Of a DNA stretch of 10,909 bases, positions 1 through 7,249 are shown piece after piece. The stretch is taken from contig CAKUEU010000060.1 of NCBI GenBank assembly GCA_934646865.1, positions 1 to 10,909 of the forward strand, in the 5' to 3' direction. Under the pieces are notes generated by a model. That model did no database searches, was not told where the DNA came from, and saw only the letters and a program-made list of their open reading frames with translations. Within the stretch, counting starts at the first letter, position 1; each line of letters begins with the position of its first letter. Made by a program: the position numbers and the translations under genes. Source of the DNA: an uncultured Collinsella sp. GTDB lineage: Bacteria; Actinomycetota; Coriobacteriia; Coriobacteriales; Coriobacteriaceae.

Positions 1-465
1 CGTGCCGAGCGCCGCAACATCCCGCGCAAGTGGGTCATGTCCGACGATACGCTGCTGGCGCTCGTCAAGCGCAATCCCGTGCGTGTCGAGGAGTTCCGCA
101 GTATCCGCGGTACCGACCAGCTGGGGGAGCGCGACGTGGACGGCGCGCTCATGGCCATCAAGCGCGGCGCGAGCTGCCCGCACGATCGCCTGCCGCTCAT
201 GGTGCGCGGGCATCGCCAGATCTCGCCGGAGCTGGAGAGCGTGACGGACCTGATGTATGCGCTCATTCGTCTGGTTGCCGAGCGCTCGGGCGTGGCAACC
301 TCGGTCATTGCCTCGCGCGATGACCTTGCCGACTATATTGAGCATCCCGAGCAGAGTCCCTTGCGCGAAGGTTGGCGCTTTGAGCTCGTGGGCTCGCGCC
401 TGGACGATCTGCTTTCGGGCAACATGGGGTTGACGGTCAAAGACGGCAAAATCGAGCTGCTATAG
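1..465 (+). CDS. rnd: Ribonuclease D, C-terminal part (HRDC region); 5' end outside window
   Basis: The reading frame is open from the first base and ends at TAG 463-465, giving 154 residues of the C-terminal part of a longer protein. Ribonuclease D is a 3'-5' exoribonuclease that trims stable RNA precursors in the cytoplasm. The catalytic DEDD domain would lie upstream and is not visible. What is seen is the linker (RRNIPRKWVMSDDTLLAL), an HRDC-like helical segment, and the family's usual end: a helix with SGVATSVIASRDDLADYI, then REGWRFELVG and a short basic/acidic tail. An ATG at 37 is internal to the domain, so it is not the true start. HRDC domains also occur in RecQ helicases, but the tail after the domain fits RNase D better. 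Codon use is GC-rich like the next genes. Confidence 0.8.
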   Translation, partial: RAERRNIPRKWVMSDDTLLALVKRNPVRVEEFRSIRGTDQLGERDVDGALMAIKRGASCPHDRLPLMVRGHRQISPELESVTDLMYALIRLVAERSGVATSVIASRDDLADYIEHPEQSPLREGWRFELVGSRLDDLLSGNMGLTVKDGKIELL

Positions 466-523
466 TTACGCGGTTTTGCCAGGCGCTGCAAACGTTCTAG
501 TGCGGTAATGCCGAAACATCGAT

Positions 524-555
524 GCTGACTTGCTGGTCAGCTGAATGGGTAGAAT
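524..555 (+). promoter_or_regulatory. Possible promoter of the zinc peptidase gene, overlapping a 6-bp dyad
   Basis: A TAGAAT hexamer (550-555) resembles a -10 box and would start transcription about 30 bases before the peptidase ATG. The best upstream partner, TGACTT (526-531, 18-bp spacer), is a weak -35. It lies in the dyad GCTGAC-N6-GTCAGC (524-541). That hairpin has no T-run, so it is not a convincing terminator for the upstream gene. The dyad could be an operator or chance. Confidence 0.25.
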
Positions 556-590
556 GCCTCCAACGTGTAACTCGATTCGGAGGAATTCGC

Positions 591-1295
591 ATGCCTTATT
601 ACTATGGATACGGCTTTGGCATCGACCCGCTGTACCTGCTGGTTGTCCTTATCTGCACGGTGCTTGGTCTTGCCGCGCAGTGCTATATCAACTCGACGTA
701 CAGGACGTGGTCCAAGGTGCGCTCGGACGGCGATACGGGCGCTGCGGTTGCTCGCCGCATGCTCGACGCCAACGGTTGCAACGCCGTGGGTATCAAGGGC
801 GTTGCCGGCGAGCTCACCGACCATTACAACCCGCAGGACAACAACCTGTATCTGTCGGACGCCAACCGTTCGGGCGGATCGGTCGCAAGCGTTGCCGTCG
901 CCTGTCACGAGGCGGGTCACGCCGCCCAGCGTCAAAGCGGCTATGCCATGATGAAGGTGCGCACTGCCCTGGTCCCGGTCGTCAACTTCACCCAGAACAC
1001 CTGGACCATCGTGCTGCTCATGGGCCTGTTTATGAATATCGCAGGGCTCACGACCCTCGCGCTAATCTTCTTCTCGTTTAGCGTGTTGTTCCAGCTGGTT
1101 ACGCTGCCGGTCGAGATTGACGCCAGCCGCCGCGCCGTGGCCTACATTGAGCAGTCGGGCATGAGCTCCAAGCAGGTCAACGGTGCCAAGAAGGTGCTGA
1201 CGGCGGCCGCTCTTACCTACGTGGCGGCGGCGCTCACCTCGATTATTCAGCTGCTCTACCTTATGGCTCGCTACAACAGAAACTCCAACCGATAA
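591..1295 (+). CDS. Membrane zinc metallopeptidase, YugP / Zn_peptidase_2 type
   Basis: The product is 234 residues. The start is ATG 591, preceded by GGAGG (579-583) at good spacing; a longer reading from 522 has no such site. The zinc-peptidase signature is HEAGH at residues 106-110, with the two histidines as metal ligands and Glu107 as the catalytic base. LPVEIDASRRA at about 172-182 supplies the downstream acidic residues (Glu175, Asp177) typical of the family. Hydrophobic segments lie at the N-terminus (about 13-33), in the middle (about 130-172, two spans) and near the C-terminus (about 205-225), so it is an integral membrane protein. It resembles B. subtilis YugP, whose physiological substrate is not established; a role in membrane-protein turnover would be a guess. 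It is followed by a strong hairpin and then the exonuclease VII genes. Confidence 0.9.
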   Translation: MPYYYGYGFGIDPLYLLVVLICTVLGLAAQCYINSTYRTWSKVRSDGDTGAAVARRMLDANGCNAVGIKGVAGELTDHYNPQDNNLYLSDANRSGGSVASVAVACHEAGHAAQRQSGYAMMKVRTALVPVVNFTQNTWTIVLLMGLFMNIAGLTTLALIFFSFSVLFQLVTLPVEIDASRRAVAYIEQSGMSSKQVNGAKKVLTAAALTYVAAALTSIIQLLYLMARYNRNSNR

Positions 1296-1311
1296 GAACT
1301 TGGGCTGACAG

Positions 1312-1341
1312 GCGCCGCGGGGATTCGTGTCCCTGCGGCGC
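1312..1341 (+). terminator. GC-rich hairpin between peptidase gene and xseA (no T-run)
   Basis: GCGCCGC (1312-1318) pairs with GCGGCGC (1335-1341). The inner part GGGGA/TCCCT adds four pairs and a G-T wobble, giving a 12-bp stem with loop TTCGTG. ACA/TGT just outside can extend it past a one-base bulge. No T-run follows, so it may be a Rho-dependent or partial terminator, an mRNA-stabilising 3' end for the peptidase transcript, or an attenuator for xseA. It starts 17 bases after the peptidase stop. Confidence 0.5.
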
Positions 1342-1410
1342 TGTACTATGTGTGGGACTTGAATTTGCGCAGGGCCGGAGCCCTTGTGCACGATGACGAA
1401 AGGAGGCTGC

Positions 1411-2862
1411 GTGGCAGGCTGGAATCTAACCGGCAACAGCGTTTCCGCCGAGTTTGACGGATCGGACGAGCAGGAGCGCAAGGAGCTCAGCGTGAGCCAG
1501 GCGGCGGAGATCGCCGCTGGCGCGCTCGATGCCATTCCGCAGCTGAGCGTCCTGGGCGAGGTCACCGGCTTTCGTGGCCCCAATGCCCGAAGCGGCCACT
1601 GCTACTTCCAGATCAAGGACGACTCGGCTGCCGTCGATTGCATCATCTGGAAGGGTGCCTATCTTAAGCGCACCTTCGACTTGCGCGACGGTATGCAGGT
1701 GAGCTTTAAGGGCAGCTTCAATCTCTATAAGCCCACGGGCCGTATGAGCTTTGTCGCCCGTTCGTTCTCGCTGGCGGGGGAGGGCTTGCTGCGTCAACAG
1801 GTGGCACAGTTAGCCGAAAAGCTGCGCCGCGAGGGGCTGATGGACGAGTCCCGCAAACGTCGCATTCCGGTGTTTTGCTCGCGTGTGGCGGTCGTCACCT
1901 CGCTTTCGGGCGCCGTGATCGACGACGTCAAGCGCACACTGCGCCGTCGCAACCCGCTTGTCGAGCTTGTCTGCGTGGGCGCCAAGGTGCAAGGCGAAGG
2001 TGCGCCGGCAGAGCTCATTGAGGGCTTGCGTCGCGCCGCTTCCATCACGCCGGCTCCCGACTGCATCTTGCTCGTGCGTGGCGGCGGTTCCTTCGAGGAC
2101 CTCATGACCTTTAACGACGAGGAGCTTGCCCGTGCAGTGGCGGCCTGTCCCGTGCCTGTGGTGACGGGTATTGGCCATGAGCCCGATACCTCGATCTGCG
2201 ACATGGTGAGCGACCGTCGTGCCTCCACGCCAACGGCGGCTGCAGAATCCGTGGCACCAGCCATGACAGAGCTGGCCGACGTGCTCGAGACGCGCCATCA
2301 GCGTCTGGGCGCTGCGATGTCATCGATGATCGGGTCGGATCAAGTCGATCTGGAGATGCTCGATCAGCGCGGTCGGCGTGCCTGGGATACCTATACGGCA
2401 CGCTTGGGCGATGCGCTCGATGCAGCTGCATGCCGCCCGTGCCTCAACGACCCCACGTTTATGGTCGAGCGTCGCGAGTCGGAGCTTGCCCTGACGGCCG
2501 ATCGCCTGTCGGGCGCCATTGCGCGCTCGGTCGGTGCCTTCCGCTCCAACTTCGAGCGTCTGCCCGAGCGCTTGGTCGCAAGCACCTCGGGGCTCGATGG
2601 CAAGCGCCATGCGCTCACGCTCGCGAGTTCCCGTCTGGAGCATCAGGGACGCACGATGTTGAGCAAACCCGCGTCCGACTTGGGTCGCGCAGCGGCCTCG
2701 CTCGATGCCCTGTCACCGCTCAAGGTGCTTGCCCGCGGCTACTCCATCGCATACAGCGATGGCGGCGTGGCTACGAGCGCTAAGACTTTTAAGCCCGGTG
2801 ACGCCATCCGCGTGCGTATGGCGGATGGTAACGTGGCAGCAACCGTCGATACGGTTGAGTAA
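1411..2862 (+). CDS. xseA: Exodeoxyribonuclease VII large subunit
   Basis: This is the catalytic subunit of the cytoplasmic XseA-XseB nuclease, which degrades single-stranded DNA from both ends to oligonucleotides and contributes to mismatch repair and recombination. GTG 1411 (483 residues) is chosen because AAAGGAGG (1399-1406) lies just before it; an in-frame ATG at 1393 has a poorer site. Order seen: an OB-fold DNA-binding domain (about 20-125, with SVLGEVTGFRG and a YFQIKDD strand), then the catalytic region with RVAVVTSLSGAVIDD (158-172), RGGGSFEDL (223-231), GIGHEPDTSICD (253-264) and SDRRASTPTAAAE (267-279). A long, probably coiled-coil helical region leads to the conserved end PLKVLARGYSIA. 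Length is slightly above the usual 400-460 residues. xseB begins 42 bases downstream, so the two are very probably co-transcribed. Confidence 0.96.
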   Translation: MAGWNLTGNSVSAEFDGSDEQERKELSVSQAAEIAAGALDAIPQLSVLGEVTGFRGPNARSGHCYFQIKDDSAAVDCIIWKGAYLKRTFDLRDGMQVSFKGSFNLYKPTGRMSFVARSFSLAGEGLLRQQVAQLAEKLRREGLMDESRKRRIPVFCSRVAVVTSLSGAVIDDVKRTLRRRNPLVELVCVGAKVQGEGAPAELIEGLRRAASITPAPDCILLVRGGGSFEDLMTFNDEELARAVAACPVPVVTGIGHEPDTSICDMVSDRRASTPTAAAESVAPAMTELADVLETRHQRLGAAMSSMIGSDQVDLEMLDQRGRRAWDTYTARLGDALDAAACRPCLNDPTFMVERRESELALTADRLSGAIARSVGAFRSNFERLPERLVASTSGLDGKRHALTLASSRLEHQGRTMLSKPASDLGRAAASLDALSPLKVLARGYSIAYSDGGVATSAKTFKPGDAIRVRMADGNVAATVDTVE

Positions 2863-2904
2863 ACCGCGTTTTATGGTGATAGACCTTTAGGAAAGGAAAC
2901 AGAT

Positions 2905-3171
2905 ATGGCAGAGAAGACCCCGGTCGAGCAGCTTACGTACAAGCAGGCCTCGCAGGAGCTGGAGCTCATTATCCGCAGCCTGGAGTCGGGCGACATGGAA
3001 CTCGAGGAGTCGCTCGAGAGCTACACCCGCGGCGTCGAGCTCCTCAAGAGCCTGCGTACCCGCCTGGCCGATGCCGAGCAGAAGGTCTCGGTGCTCCTTA
3101 AGGATGTCGACGGCAACGACGTGCTCGCCGACGGCGAAGCCGCCAACACCGACGACAACCTCTCGTTCTAA
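2905..3171 (+). CDS. xseB: Exodeoxyribonuclease VII small subunit
   Basis: An 88-residue protein starting at ATG 2905 after a purine-rich AGGAAAGG site (2889-2896). XseB binds in several copies to the helical region of XseA and is needed for a controlled, active exonuclease VII. The family pattern is clear: LTYKQASQELELIIRSLESG at about 10-29, then LEESLESYTRGVELLKSLRTRLADAEQKV at about 33-61, which forms two amphipathic helices, and an acidic, probably disordered tail (DGNDVLADGEAANTDDN). Gene order xseA-xseB and the short gap are the usual arrangement. The large inverted repeat begins 20 bases after its stop codon. Confidence 0.95.
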   Translation: MAEKTPVEQLTYKQASQELELIIRSLESGDMELEESLESYTRGVELLKSLRTRLADAEQKVSVLLKDVDGNDVLADGEAANTDDNLSF

Positions 3172-3191
3172 CCACCTCACAGCCAACTTTG

Positions 3192-3301
3192 GGGTAGTCT
3201 TTTTGTGACGGGGCTTTTTTGACTACCCTTGCGCGACGGCTCGCCGAGCGCTTGCGTTCGCGAAAAGTAGTCAAAAAAGCCCCGTCCCAAAAAGACTACC
3301 C
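3192..3301. repeat. 110-base nested inverted repeat (35-base arms, one mismatch, 40-base centre)
   Basis: The left arm (3192-3226) is the reverse complement of the right arm (3267-3301) except for one base: T in TTTTTGTGACGGGG against the G expected from the other arm. Within the left arm GGGTAGTC (3192-3199) is itself inverted as GACTACCC (3221-3228), and the right arm is likewise bounded by GTAGTC (3267-3272) and GACTACCC (3294-3301). Each arm has two runs of T (or A) flanking a GACGGGGC core. The centre (3227-3266) is GC-rich and has small dyads such as GCTCG-C-CGAGC. It lies between the convergent xseB and merR genes, so it could act as a two-way terminator. Its size and near-perfect arms also suit a miniature mobile or dispersed repeat. 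I see no transposase and no obvious target-site duplication. Confidence 0.85.
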
Positions 3302-3315
3302 TGGTCTGTTAGAAA

Positions 3316-3357
3316 CATCCCAAATGGGTGGGCTTGTCTCCGAGTCCATTTGGGATG
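3316..3357. terminator. 12-bp perfect inverted repeat, possible merR terminator
   Basis: CATCCCAAATGG (3316-3327) and CCATTTGGGATG (3346-3357) are exact inverted repeats separated by 18 bases. On the - strand the stem begins 13 bases after the merR stop codon and is followed by only a short TTTCT tract. It may end the merR message, but the T-run is weak. It shares no sequence with the adjacent 110-base repeat, so it is a separate element. Confidence 0.5.
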
Positions 3358-3370
3358 AATTGCTCAGATG

Positions 3371-4201
3371 TTATTGCTGCTCGTTTTCACTGGATTTGAC
3401 CATTATTTCAAGCGTATGTAAGTATTCATCTTGATTATCAGATATGTACTCACTTACATACCAGAACTCTAGAAGTGGACCTGCTGCTGTGAGGTGATTC
3501 TGGGCCATGAACTCGTTCATCTCCCTCCATACTGCTGGTGTTATTTCTGCTGGGCCAGCAGTTGTTCTGCAGAGATAGTTGCCTTCCGGAAAAAACTCAC
3601 ATCCTTTATCTTCGCTTGATCCGAGCGAAAGCAATGTTTTCTTTGCCACTAAGCAGCCATCGGTGCTCATGTGCGATGGGTCAAGGATGAAGCATGGAAC
3701 CGTGTGTATCGAGTCGATTTCCATCCCGAGTTCTTTCATGCGTTTAATGGTGGCGTAGGGAATTATGTCGCCGCTTAGCTCGTCTTCGCTTACGATGACA
3801 TATCCTCGGGGTCCCTTATGAACCACCCTCGATTGCTTCTCCTCGCGCGCTCTTAACGACATGGATATATTTTGCATGCAATGCTCGATCTTTCGGCGCC
3901 GTTGCGATAGCTTTGCAATGGCTGCGTCGATGCTGTCAAGTTCGTTGCTGAACAGCTCAAAGCTTGTTTCGAGTGAATGGTTGTCTAGGAAAGACCTGAT
4001 TTCGCTAAGCGTGTAATTCATGTTGAGCATTGACATGATGATGTTAAGCCTGCCGAAATCGTCCTTCCTGTATTCACGGTAGGCATTCGCTCCGCGCTTT
4101 GGGGCAACTAGACCAATTGACTCGTAATAGCGAAGGGTGTCTGCGCTTACGCCGTAGAGGCCGGCCGTCTGCTTGATATTAAGGGAAAACTCGCGTTCCA
4201 T
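3371..4201 (-). CDS. MerR-family transcriptional regulator with GyrI-like effector domain
   Basis: The product is 276 residues from ATG 4201, which follows GGAAGG at 6-base spacing on the - strand; an upstream TTG at 4234 is possible but has no such support. The N-terminus is a MerR winged helix-turn-helix: VSADTLRYYESIGLVAPKR at about residues 18-36, then YREYRKDDFGRL and a second helical pair to about 75. A helical linker (about 85-120, LDSIDAAIAKLSQRRRKIEHC) would form the dimer coiled coil. The remaining ~150 residues, ending in LEFWYVSEYISDNQDEYLHTLEIMVKS, look like the GyrI/AraC-type small-molecule-binding domain of BmrR-like multidrug sensors. Such proteins bind a promoter with an over-long spacer and activate it when a ligand binds. 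It is divergent from the esterase gene, its likely target. Its DNA is noticeably less GC-rich than the genes to its left. Confidence 0.88.
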   Translation of the reverse strand: MEREFSLNIKQTAGLYGVSADTLRYYESIGLVAPKRGANAYREYRKDDFGRLNIIMSMLNMNYTLSEIRSFLDNHSLETSFELFSNELDSIDAAIAKLSQRRRKIEHCMQNISMSLRAREEKQSRVVHKGPRGYVIVSEDELSGDIIPYATIKRMKELGMEIDSIHTVPCFILDPSHMSTDGCLVAKKTLLSLGSSEDKGCEFFPEGNYLCRTTAGPAEITPAVWREMNEFMAQNHLTAAGPLLEFWYVSEYISDNQDEYLHTLEIMVKSSENEQQ

Positions 4202-4351
4202 GTCACACCTTCCGACTGCCCTAGGGCCACTCAAAACCTTGGAGCTATTCTAATGTTTGTTACACCGTCATTGTCGGGCAAGCGGTCGTTTTGACGAGGT
4301 GAACGGTATTAAGCGCCTGGTTTCCAGTTGGTATTCCATTGAAACACGTCG

Positions 4352-4382
4352 TTGACCTTTGACTTTCTCCAAATTTTAAGAT
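4352..4382 (+). promoter_or_regulatory. Candidate MerR-type promoter (19-bp spacer) for the esterase operon
   Basis: TTGACC (4352-4357) and TAAGAT (4377-4382) are good -35 and -10 boxes separated by 19 bp. Ordinary sigma-70-type promoters have about 17 bp, whereas MerR-family activators twist promoters of 19-20 bp into use. The spacer contains the imperfect dyad TTTG-N8-CAAA (4358-4373), placed as a MerR operator would be, though the half-sites are short. Transcription would begin near 4389, leaving a leader of about 58 bases. Confidence 0.5.
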
Positions 4383-4427
4383 GGCTTCAAGCCAGCTAGC
4401 TTAAACCATATCGATCTAGCATCTTAA
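4376..4427 (+). promoter_or_regulatory. Cluster of inverted repeats at the esterase promoter and leader
   Basis: TTAAGATG (4376-4383), which includes the proposed -10 box, is matched exactly in reverse by CATCTTAA (4420-4427). Inside lie TGGCTT-C-AAGCCA (4382-4394) and GCTAG (4395-4399) with CTAGC (4416-4420). These could be extra protein-binding sites or leader hairpins next to the ribosome binding site GAGGAAGGA (4432-4440). Confidence 0.4.
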
Positions 4428-4446
4428 TTGTGAGGAAGGACAAGCA

Positions 4447-5937
4447 ATGAAGGTCAAGACTAGGACGGGCATAGTTTCGGGCAAGACGCTCGATAACGGG
4501 GTTGAAGCATTTTTGGGCATCCCCTATGCAAAGCAACCGGTAGGTGATCTTCGCTGGCGTGCCCCCGAGCGCCTTGACGATTCCGATGAGGAAATTGAAT
4601 GCGTGGAATTCGGGCATTCTGCCAGGCAGTTTATCGATGAAGTCGAACTCGCTTCGCTTCATGAGCAGGGGGAGGATTGCCTGAGCCTTAACGTGTGGGT
4701 CAGGGGACACGAGCGCAAGAACCTTCCTGTCATGGTGTATATCCATGGAGGTGCCTACTTCTCAGGCGGATCTGCCGACCCGCTATATAACGGCTCCAAT
4801 TTTGCGGCAGCGAAGGATGTCGTTATTGTTTCGATTAACTACCGTCTGAACTTGTTTGGATCGCTGCTGCTCGATTGCCTGCCGGGTGGGGAGGATTACA
4901 AAGAGGCTGGTTATCTTGCCATTCTTGATCAAATCCGCGCGCTCGAGTGGGTGCATGAGAATATTTCCGCCTTCGGCGGTGACCCCAATTGCGTTACGCT
5001 TTTCGGTGAGTCGGCAGGTTCTTCCAGCCAGGCTCTTCTATCCATTTTGCCAGAGGCAAATAAGTATTTCCAACGTGCGATTTTGGAATCCGGCCCTATC
5101 CAGCTTTATAAGACCCGTGAGCGCGGCGAGCACTTTGCTCGGGAGTTCGCCGAAATCATGGGATGCAAAACCGCCCAAGATCTCTTGGCGAAGTCGGCAG
5201 ACGAGCTCATTGAGGGCATGCAGGTGTGGTGCGATCGTCATACTTACGAAGTGTCGCTAATTTTCTCGCCGGTTTGCGACGGTACTTTCCTTCCTAAAAA
5301 GCCGATGAAGGCCTGGGCGGAGGGCGCAGCCAAGGATATCGATATTATGATTGGGTGTACCGAGGACGAGTTTACGTATTTCCATTTCTACTTCGATGAC
5401 CTTCCCGGATTCTGGCACGGCCAATTCCCGATTCATTTTGATGATCAGATTGATATTGATTACTGGGAGCAGGCATATCGAGAGGCATGGCCTGAGCGCG
5501 ATTTTGCCGAGAATTACACCAATTTTATGAACTCAACCGGTTTCTTTGTCGGCACCGACCTTATGGCTGAAGAGCAGTCGGCGTTTAAGCCCGTGTACAA
5601 CTATTTGTTCCGTTATAAATCTCGTGTCGAGGGAATGGGTTCTTGCCACGCAATCGAGGTGCCGTTCGTTTTCAAGAATCTTGATACCGCGAGTGGTCTG
5701 ATGTTTACGGGTGACAATCCTCCAGCGCATCTCGCGGATGAAATGAACGATGCGTGGTTCAGCTTTGCGAAGACGGGCAAACCGTTTGTTGAGGGCAAGG
5801 CACCATGGGACCCCTATACCGCTGAGAACCACATTCATATGGTAATTGACGAAAACGAGTGGAAGCCGGTGCATTCGCTGCATGCCAAAGAAGATTCGGT
5901 GTTCCGTCCTATGTACGAGGTACTACTCAACGATTAG
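4447..5937 (+). CDS. Type-B carboxylesterase (alpha/beta hydrolase)
   Basis: The product is 496 residues, a normal length for bacterial type-B carboxylesterases such as p-nitrobenzyl esterase, with GAGGAAGGA before ATG 4447. It hydrolyses carboxylic esters through a Ser-Glu-His triad. The N-terminus has the family opening FLGIPYAKQPVGDLRWRAPE (about 23-42). EDCLSLNVWV (about 77-86) is the conserved cysteine region. HGGAYFSGG (100-108) forms the oxyanion hole. GESAGSS holds the nucleophile Ser189, GCTEDEFTYF the acid Glu308 (the usual motif is DEG, here DEF), and GSCHAIEVPFVF the base His401. No signal peptide is seen, so it should act in the cytoplasm, unlike many relatives. It heads an apparent operon with two transporters and faces the MerR regulator, suggesting induction by its own substrate. 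The ester it cleaves cannot be told from sequence. Confidence 0.93.
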   Translation: MKVKTRTGIVSGKTLDNGVEAFLGIPYAKQPVGDLRWRAPERLDDSDEEIECVEFGHSARQFIDEVELASLHEQGEDCLSLNVWVRGHERKNLPVMVYIHGGAYFSGGSADPLYNGSNFAAAKDVVIVSINYRLNLFGSLLLDCLPGGEDYKEAGYLAILDQIRALEWVHENISAFGGDPNCVTLFGESAGSSSQALLSILPEANKYFQRAILESGPIQLYKTRERGEHFAREFAEIMGCKTAQDLLAKSADELIEGMQVWCDRHTYEVSLIFSPVCDGTFLPKKPMKAWAEGAAKDIDIMIGCTEDEFTYFHFYFDDLPGFWHGQFPIHFDDQIDIDYWEQAYREAWPERDFAENYTNFMNSTGFFVGTDLMAEEQSAFKPVYNYLFRYKSRVEGMGSCHAIEVPFVFKNLDTASGLMFTGDNPPAHLADEMNDAWFSFAKTGKPFVEGKAPWDPYTAENHIHMVIDENEWKPVHSLHAKEDSVFRPMYEVLLND

Positions 5938-5949
5938 TGAAAGAAACCG

Positions 5950-5977
5950 CAATGGAGTGGGCTAATTAGCCCCATTG
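5950..5977 (+). promoter_or_regulatory. Intercistronic hairpin between esterase and first transporter
   Basis: GGGCTAATTAGCCC (5959-5972) is a perfect 14-base palindrome. CAATG (5950-5954) and CATTG (5973-5977) extend the stem across a four-base bulge. No T-run follows, so full termination is unlikely. It may protect the esterase message 3' end or lower transporter expression relative to the esterase. Confidence 0.45.
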
Positions 5978-6014
5978 AATTCAGCTTGAACTATCCCTGC
6001 GTAAGGAGAAAGAA

Positions 6015-7232
6015 ATGGCTCAAGAAGAAAAGCTATCGGGTTATCGGTGGATGATCTTATTCGTAGTTTGCCTCATTTGCTTCATGGCAAACTTCATGCA
6101 ATATCAGGTTTCAGCATGGGGTGTCGTCGTGATGACGACTCTCGGCATCGATGCCGGTGGGCTTACCAATCTCATGTTGATGCCGATGCTCACCGCTGTG
6201 TTTTTGTCGATTCCTGCAGGATCTCTTGCTGATCGCTACGGCGTTAAGCTTGTCGTGTCAATTGGCATGGTGCTTTCTGCTGTAGGCGGCTTTCTGCGTT
6301 ATTTCATGATTAATGACTTTACCGTGCAGATCGTTTCGATGTTTATGATCGGCTTTGGCATTGCGGCGCTCAATGCCAATCTGGCAAAGGTGCTGGGTTC
6401 CTGGTTTAAACAGCAGACCTCCCTTGCCGTGGGAGTTTTCTATGCTGCTTCATGTGTGTCCATCGTGATAGCCCAGGCATTCAGCACTTATTTTCCTACG
6501 CTTGACGTGTCTTATCTGGTCGCTGCTATTGCCGAAGCTGTAACTGCTGCGCTGTGGATCTTCTTTATGAGGAACGTCCCGGAGGGCGAGCCCATGCCCG
6601 AGCCCGAGCCGGTTATGAAGTACATTAAGATTGCCGCTAAGTCGCGCGGCGTTTGGTGCATTGCCTTGGCTTATGGTCTTACCCTCGCTTCAACCACGGC
6701 ATATTGTGCAATTCTGCCGTCTGCGCTTGAGCTCGTTCGCGGCGTTGATACTGCCACCGCTGGATCTATGGCAGCAATTATTACAGTTGGTAGCTTCTTT
6801 GCTTGTTTTGCGGGACCGGCTGCCGTCCTCAAGCTCGGTAAGAATAAACCGTTTCTCATTGTAACCACGGTGATTGCCGCCGTTGTAATGGTTGCAAACT
6901 GGTTTTTGCCGCTTGGCACTGTCATGTGGGTTGCTCTCGTCCTCAATGGTTTTATGACCGCTCTTTCTGGCCCCATTATTCAGGCAATGACTCCTGATCT
7001 TCCTGAGATTGGCGCGAAATATGCCGGTAGCGCTGGTGGAATAATCGGTACTGTCGGCCTTCTCTGCTCCTATTTTGTTCCCGTTATTGTTTCGTCTATT
7101 TCTGGTGACAATTGGACGTTGAACTTTACGATCGAATCGATTCTTTTCCTTGCGAGCGTTTTGCCTATTGCGATGTTGCCCGAGACTGGTGCGGCGGCAA
7201 AAGCCGAGATGCCTGAGACTTCTGAATTATAA
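6015..7232 (+). CDS. Major facilitator superfamily transporter, CynX/OxlT-like (first of two paralogues)
   Basis: A 405-residue inner-membrane protein with about 12 hydrophobic spans; ATG 6015 follows AAGGAG (6003-6008). The MFS loop 2-3 signature is GSLADRYGVK (residues 69-78). The central cytoplasmic loop is at about 190-210 (RNVPEGEPMPEPEPVMKYIK), with a proline-glutamate stretch. The second half carries SALELVRGVDTATAGSMAA and EIGAKYAGSAGGIIGTVGLL, both repeated nearly word for word in the next gene. The general look is that of anion or small-molecule carriers of the CynX/OxlT kind rather than sugar porters, but the substrate is not predictable. It lies 77 bases after the esterase and is probably co-transcribed with it, so it could import the ester or remove the acid product. 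A strong terminator follows. Confidence 0.88.
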   Translation: MAQEEKLSGYRWMILFVVCLICFMANFMQYQVSAWGVVVMTTLGIDAGGLTNLMLMPMLTAVFLSIPAGSLADRYGVKLVVSIGMVLSAVGGFLRYFMINDFTVQIVSMFMIGFGIAALNANLAKVLGSWFKQQTSLAVGVFYAASCVSIVIAQAFSTYFPTLDVSYLVAAIAEAVTAALWIFFMRNVPEGEPMPEPEPVMKYIKIAAKSRGVWCIALAYGLTLASTTAYCAILPSALELVRGVDTATAGSMAAIITVGSFFACFAGPAAVLKLGKNKPFLIVTTVIAAVVMVANWFLPLGTVMWVALVLNGFMTALSGPIIQAMTPDLPEIGAKYAGSAGGIIGTVGLLCSYFVPVIVSSISGDNWTLNFTIESILFLASVLPIAMLPETGAAAKAEMPETSEL

Positions 7233-7249
7233 TTAATCGGTGTTTTGCC

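Larger units (their letters stand above)
4202..4446. promoter_or_regulatory. Divergent control region between merR and the esterase gene
   Basis: This 245-base gap holds the promoters for both directions. For merR, TAGAAT on the - strand (4247-4252) is a reasonable -10 about 45 bases before its ATG, without a clear -35. For the esterase the better promoter is at 4352-4382. Related short motifs GTCGTTTTGAC (4288-4298 area) and GTCGTTGAC (4348-4356 area) recur about 60 bases apart and might be regulator contacts. I see no small gene here. Confidence 0.5.

Noticed and set aside
2111..2643. Long - strand reading frames inside xseA
   Set aside because: They are typical antisense frames of a GC-rich gene; xseA itself is unambiguous.
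3192..3301. Insertion sequence or CRISPR repeat explanation for the 110-base structure
   Set aside because: There is no transposase, no clear target-site duplication and no spacer-repeat periodicity; only a non-coding repeat can be supported.
3219..3434. 71-codon + strand reading frame through the inverted repeat and into the merR 3' end
   Set aside because: It starts within the repeat, has no ribosome binding site, and overlaps merR in the antisense direction; its sequence follows from the repeat.
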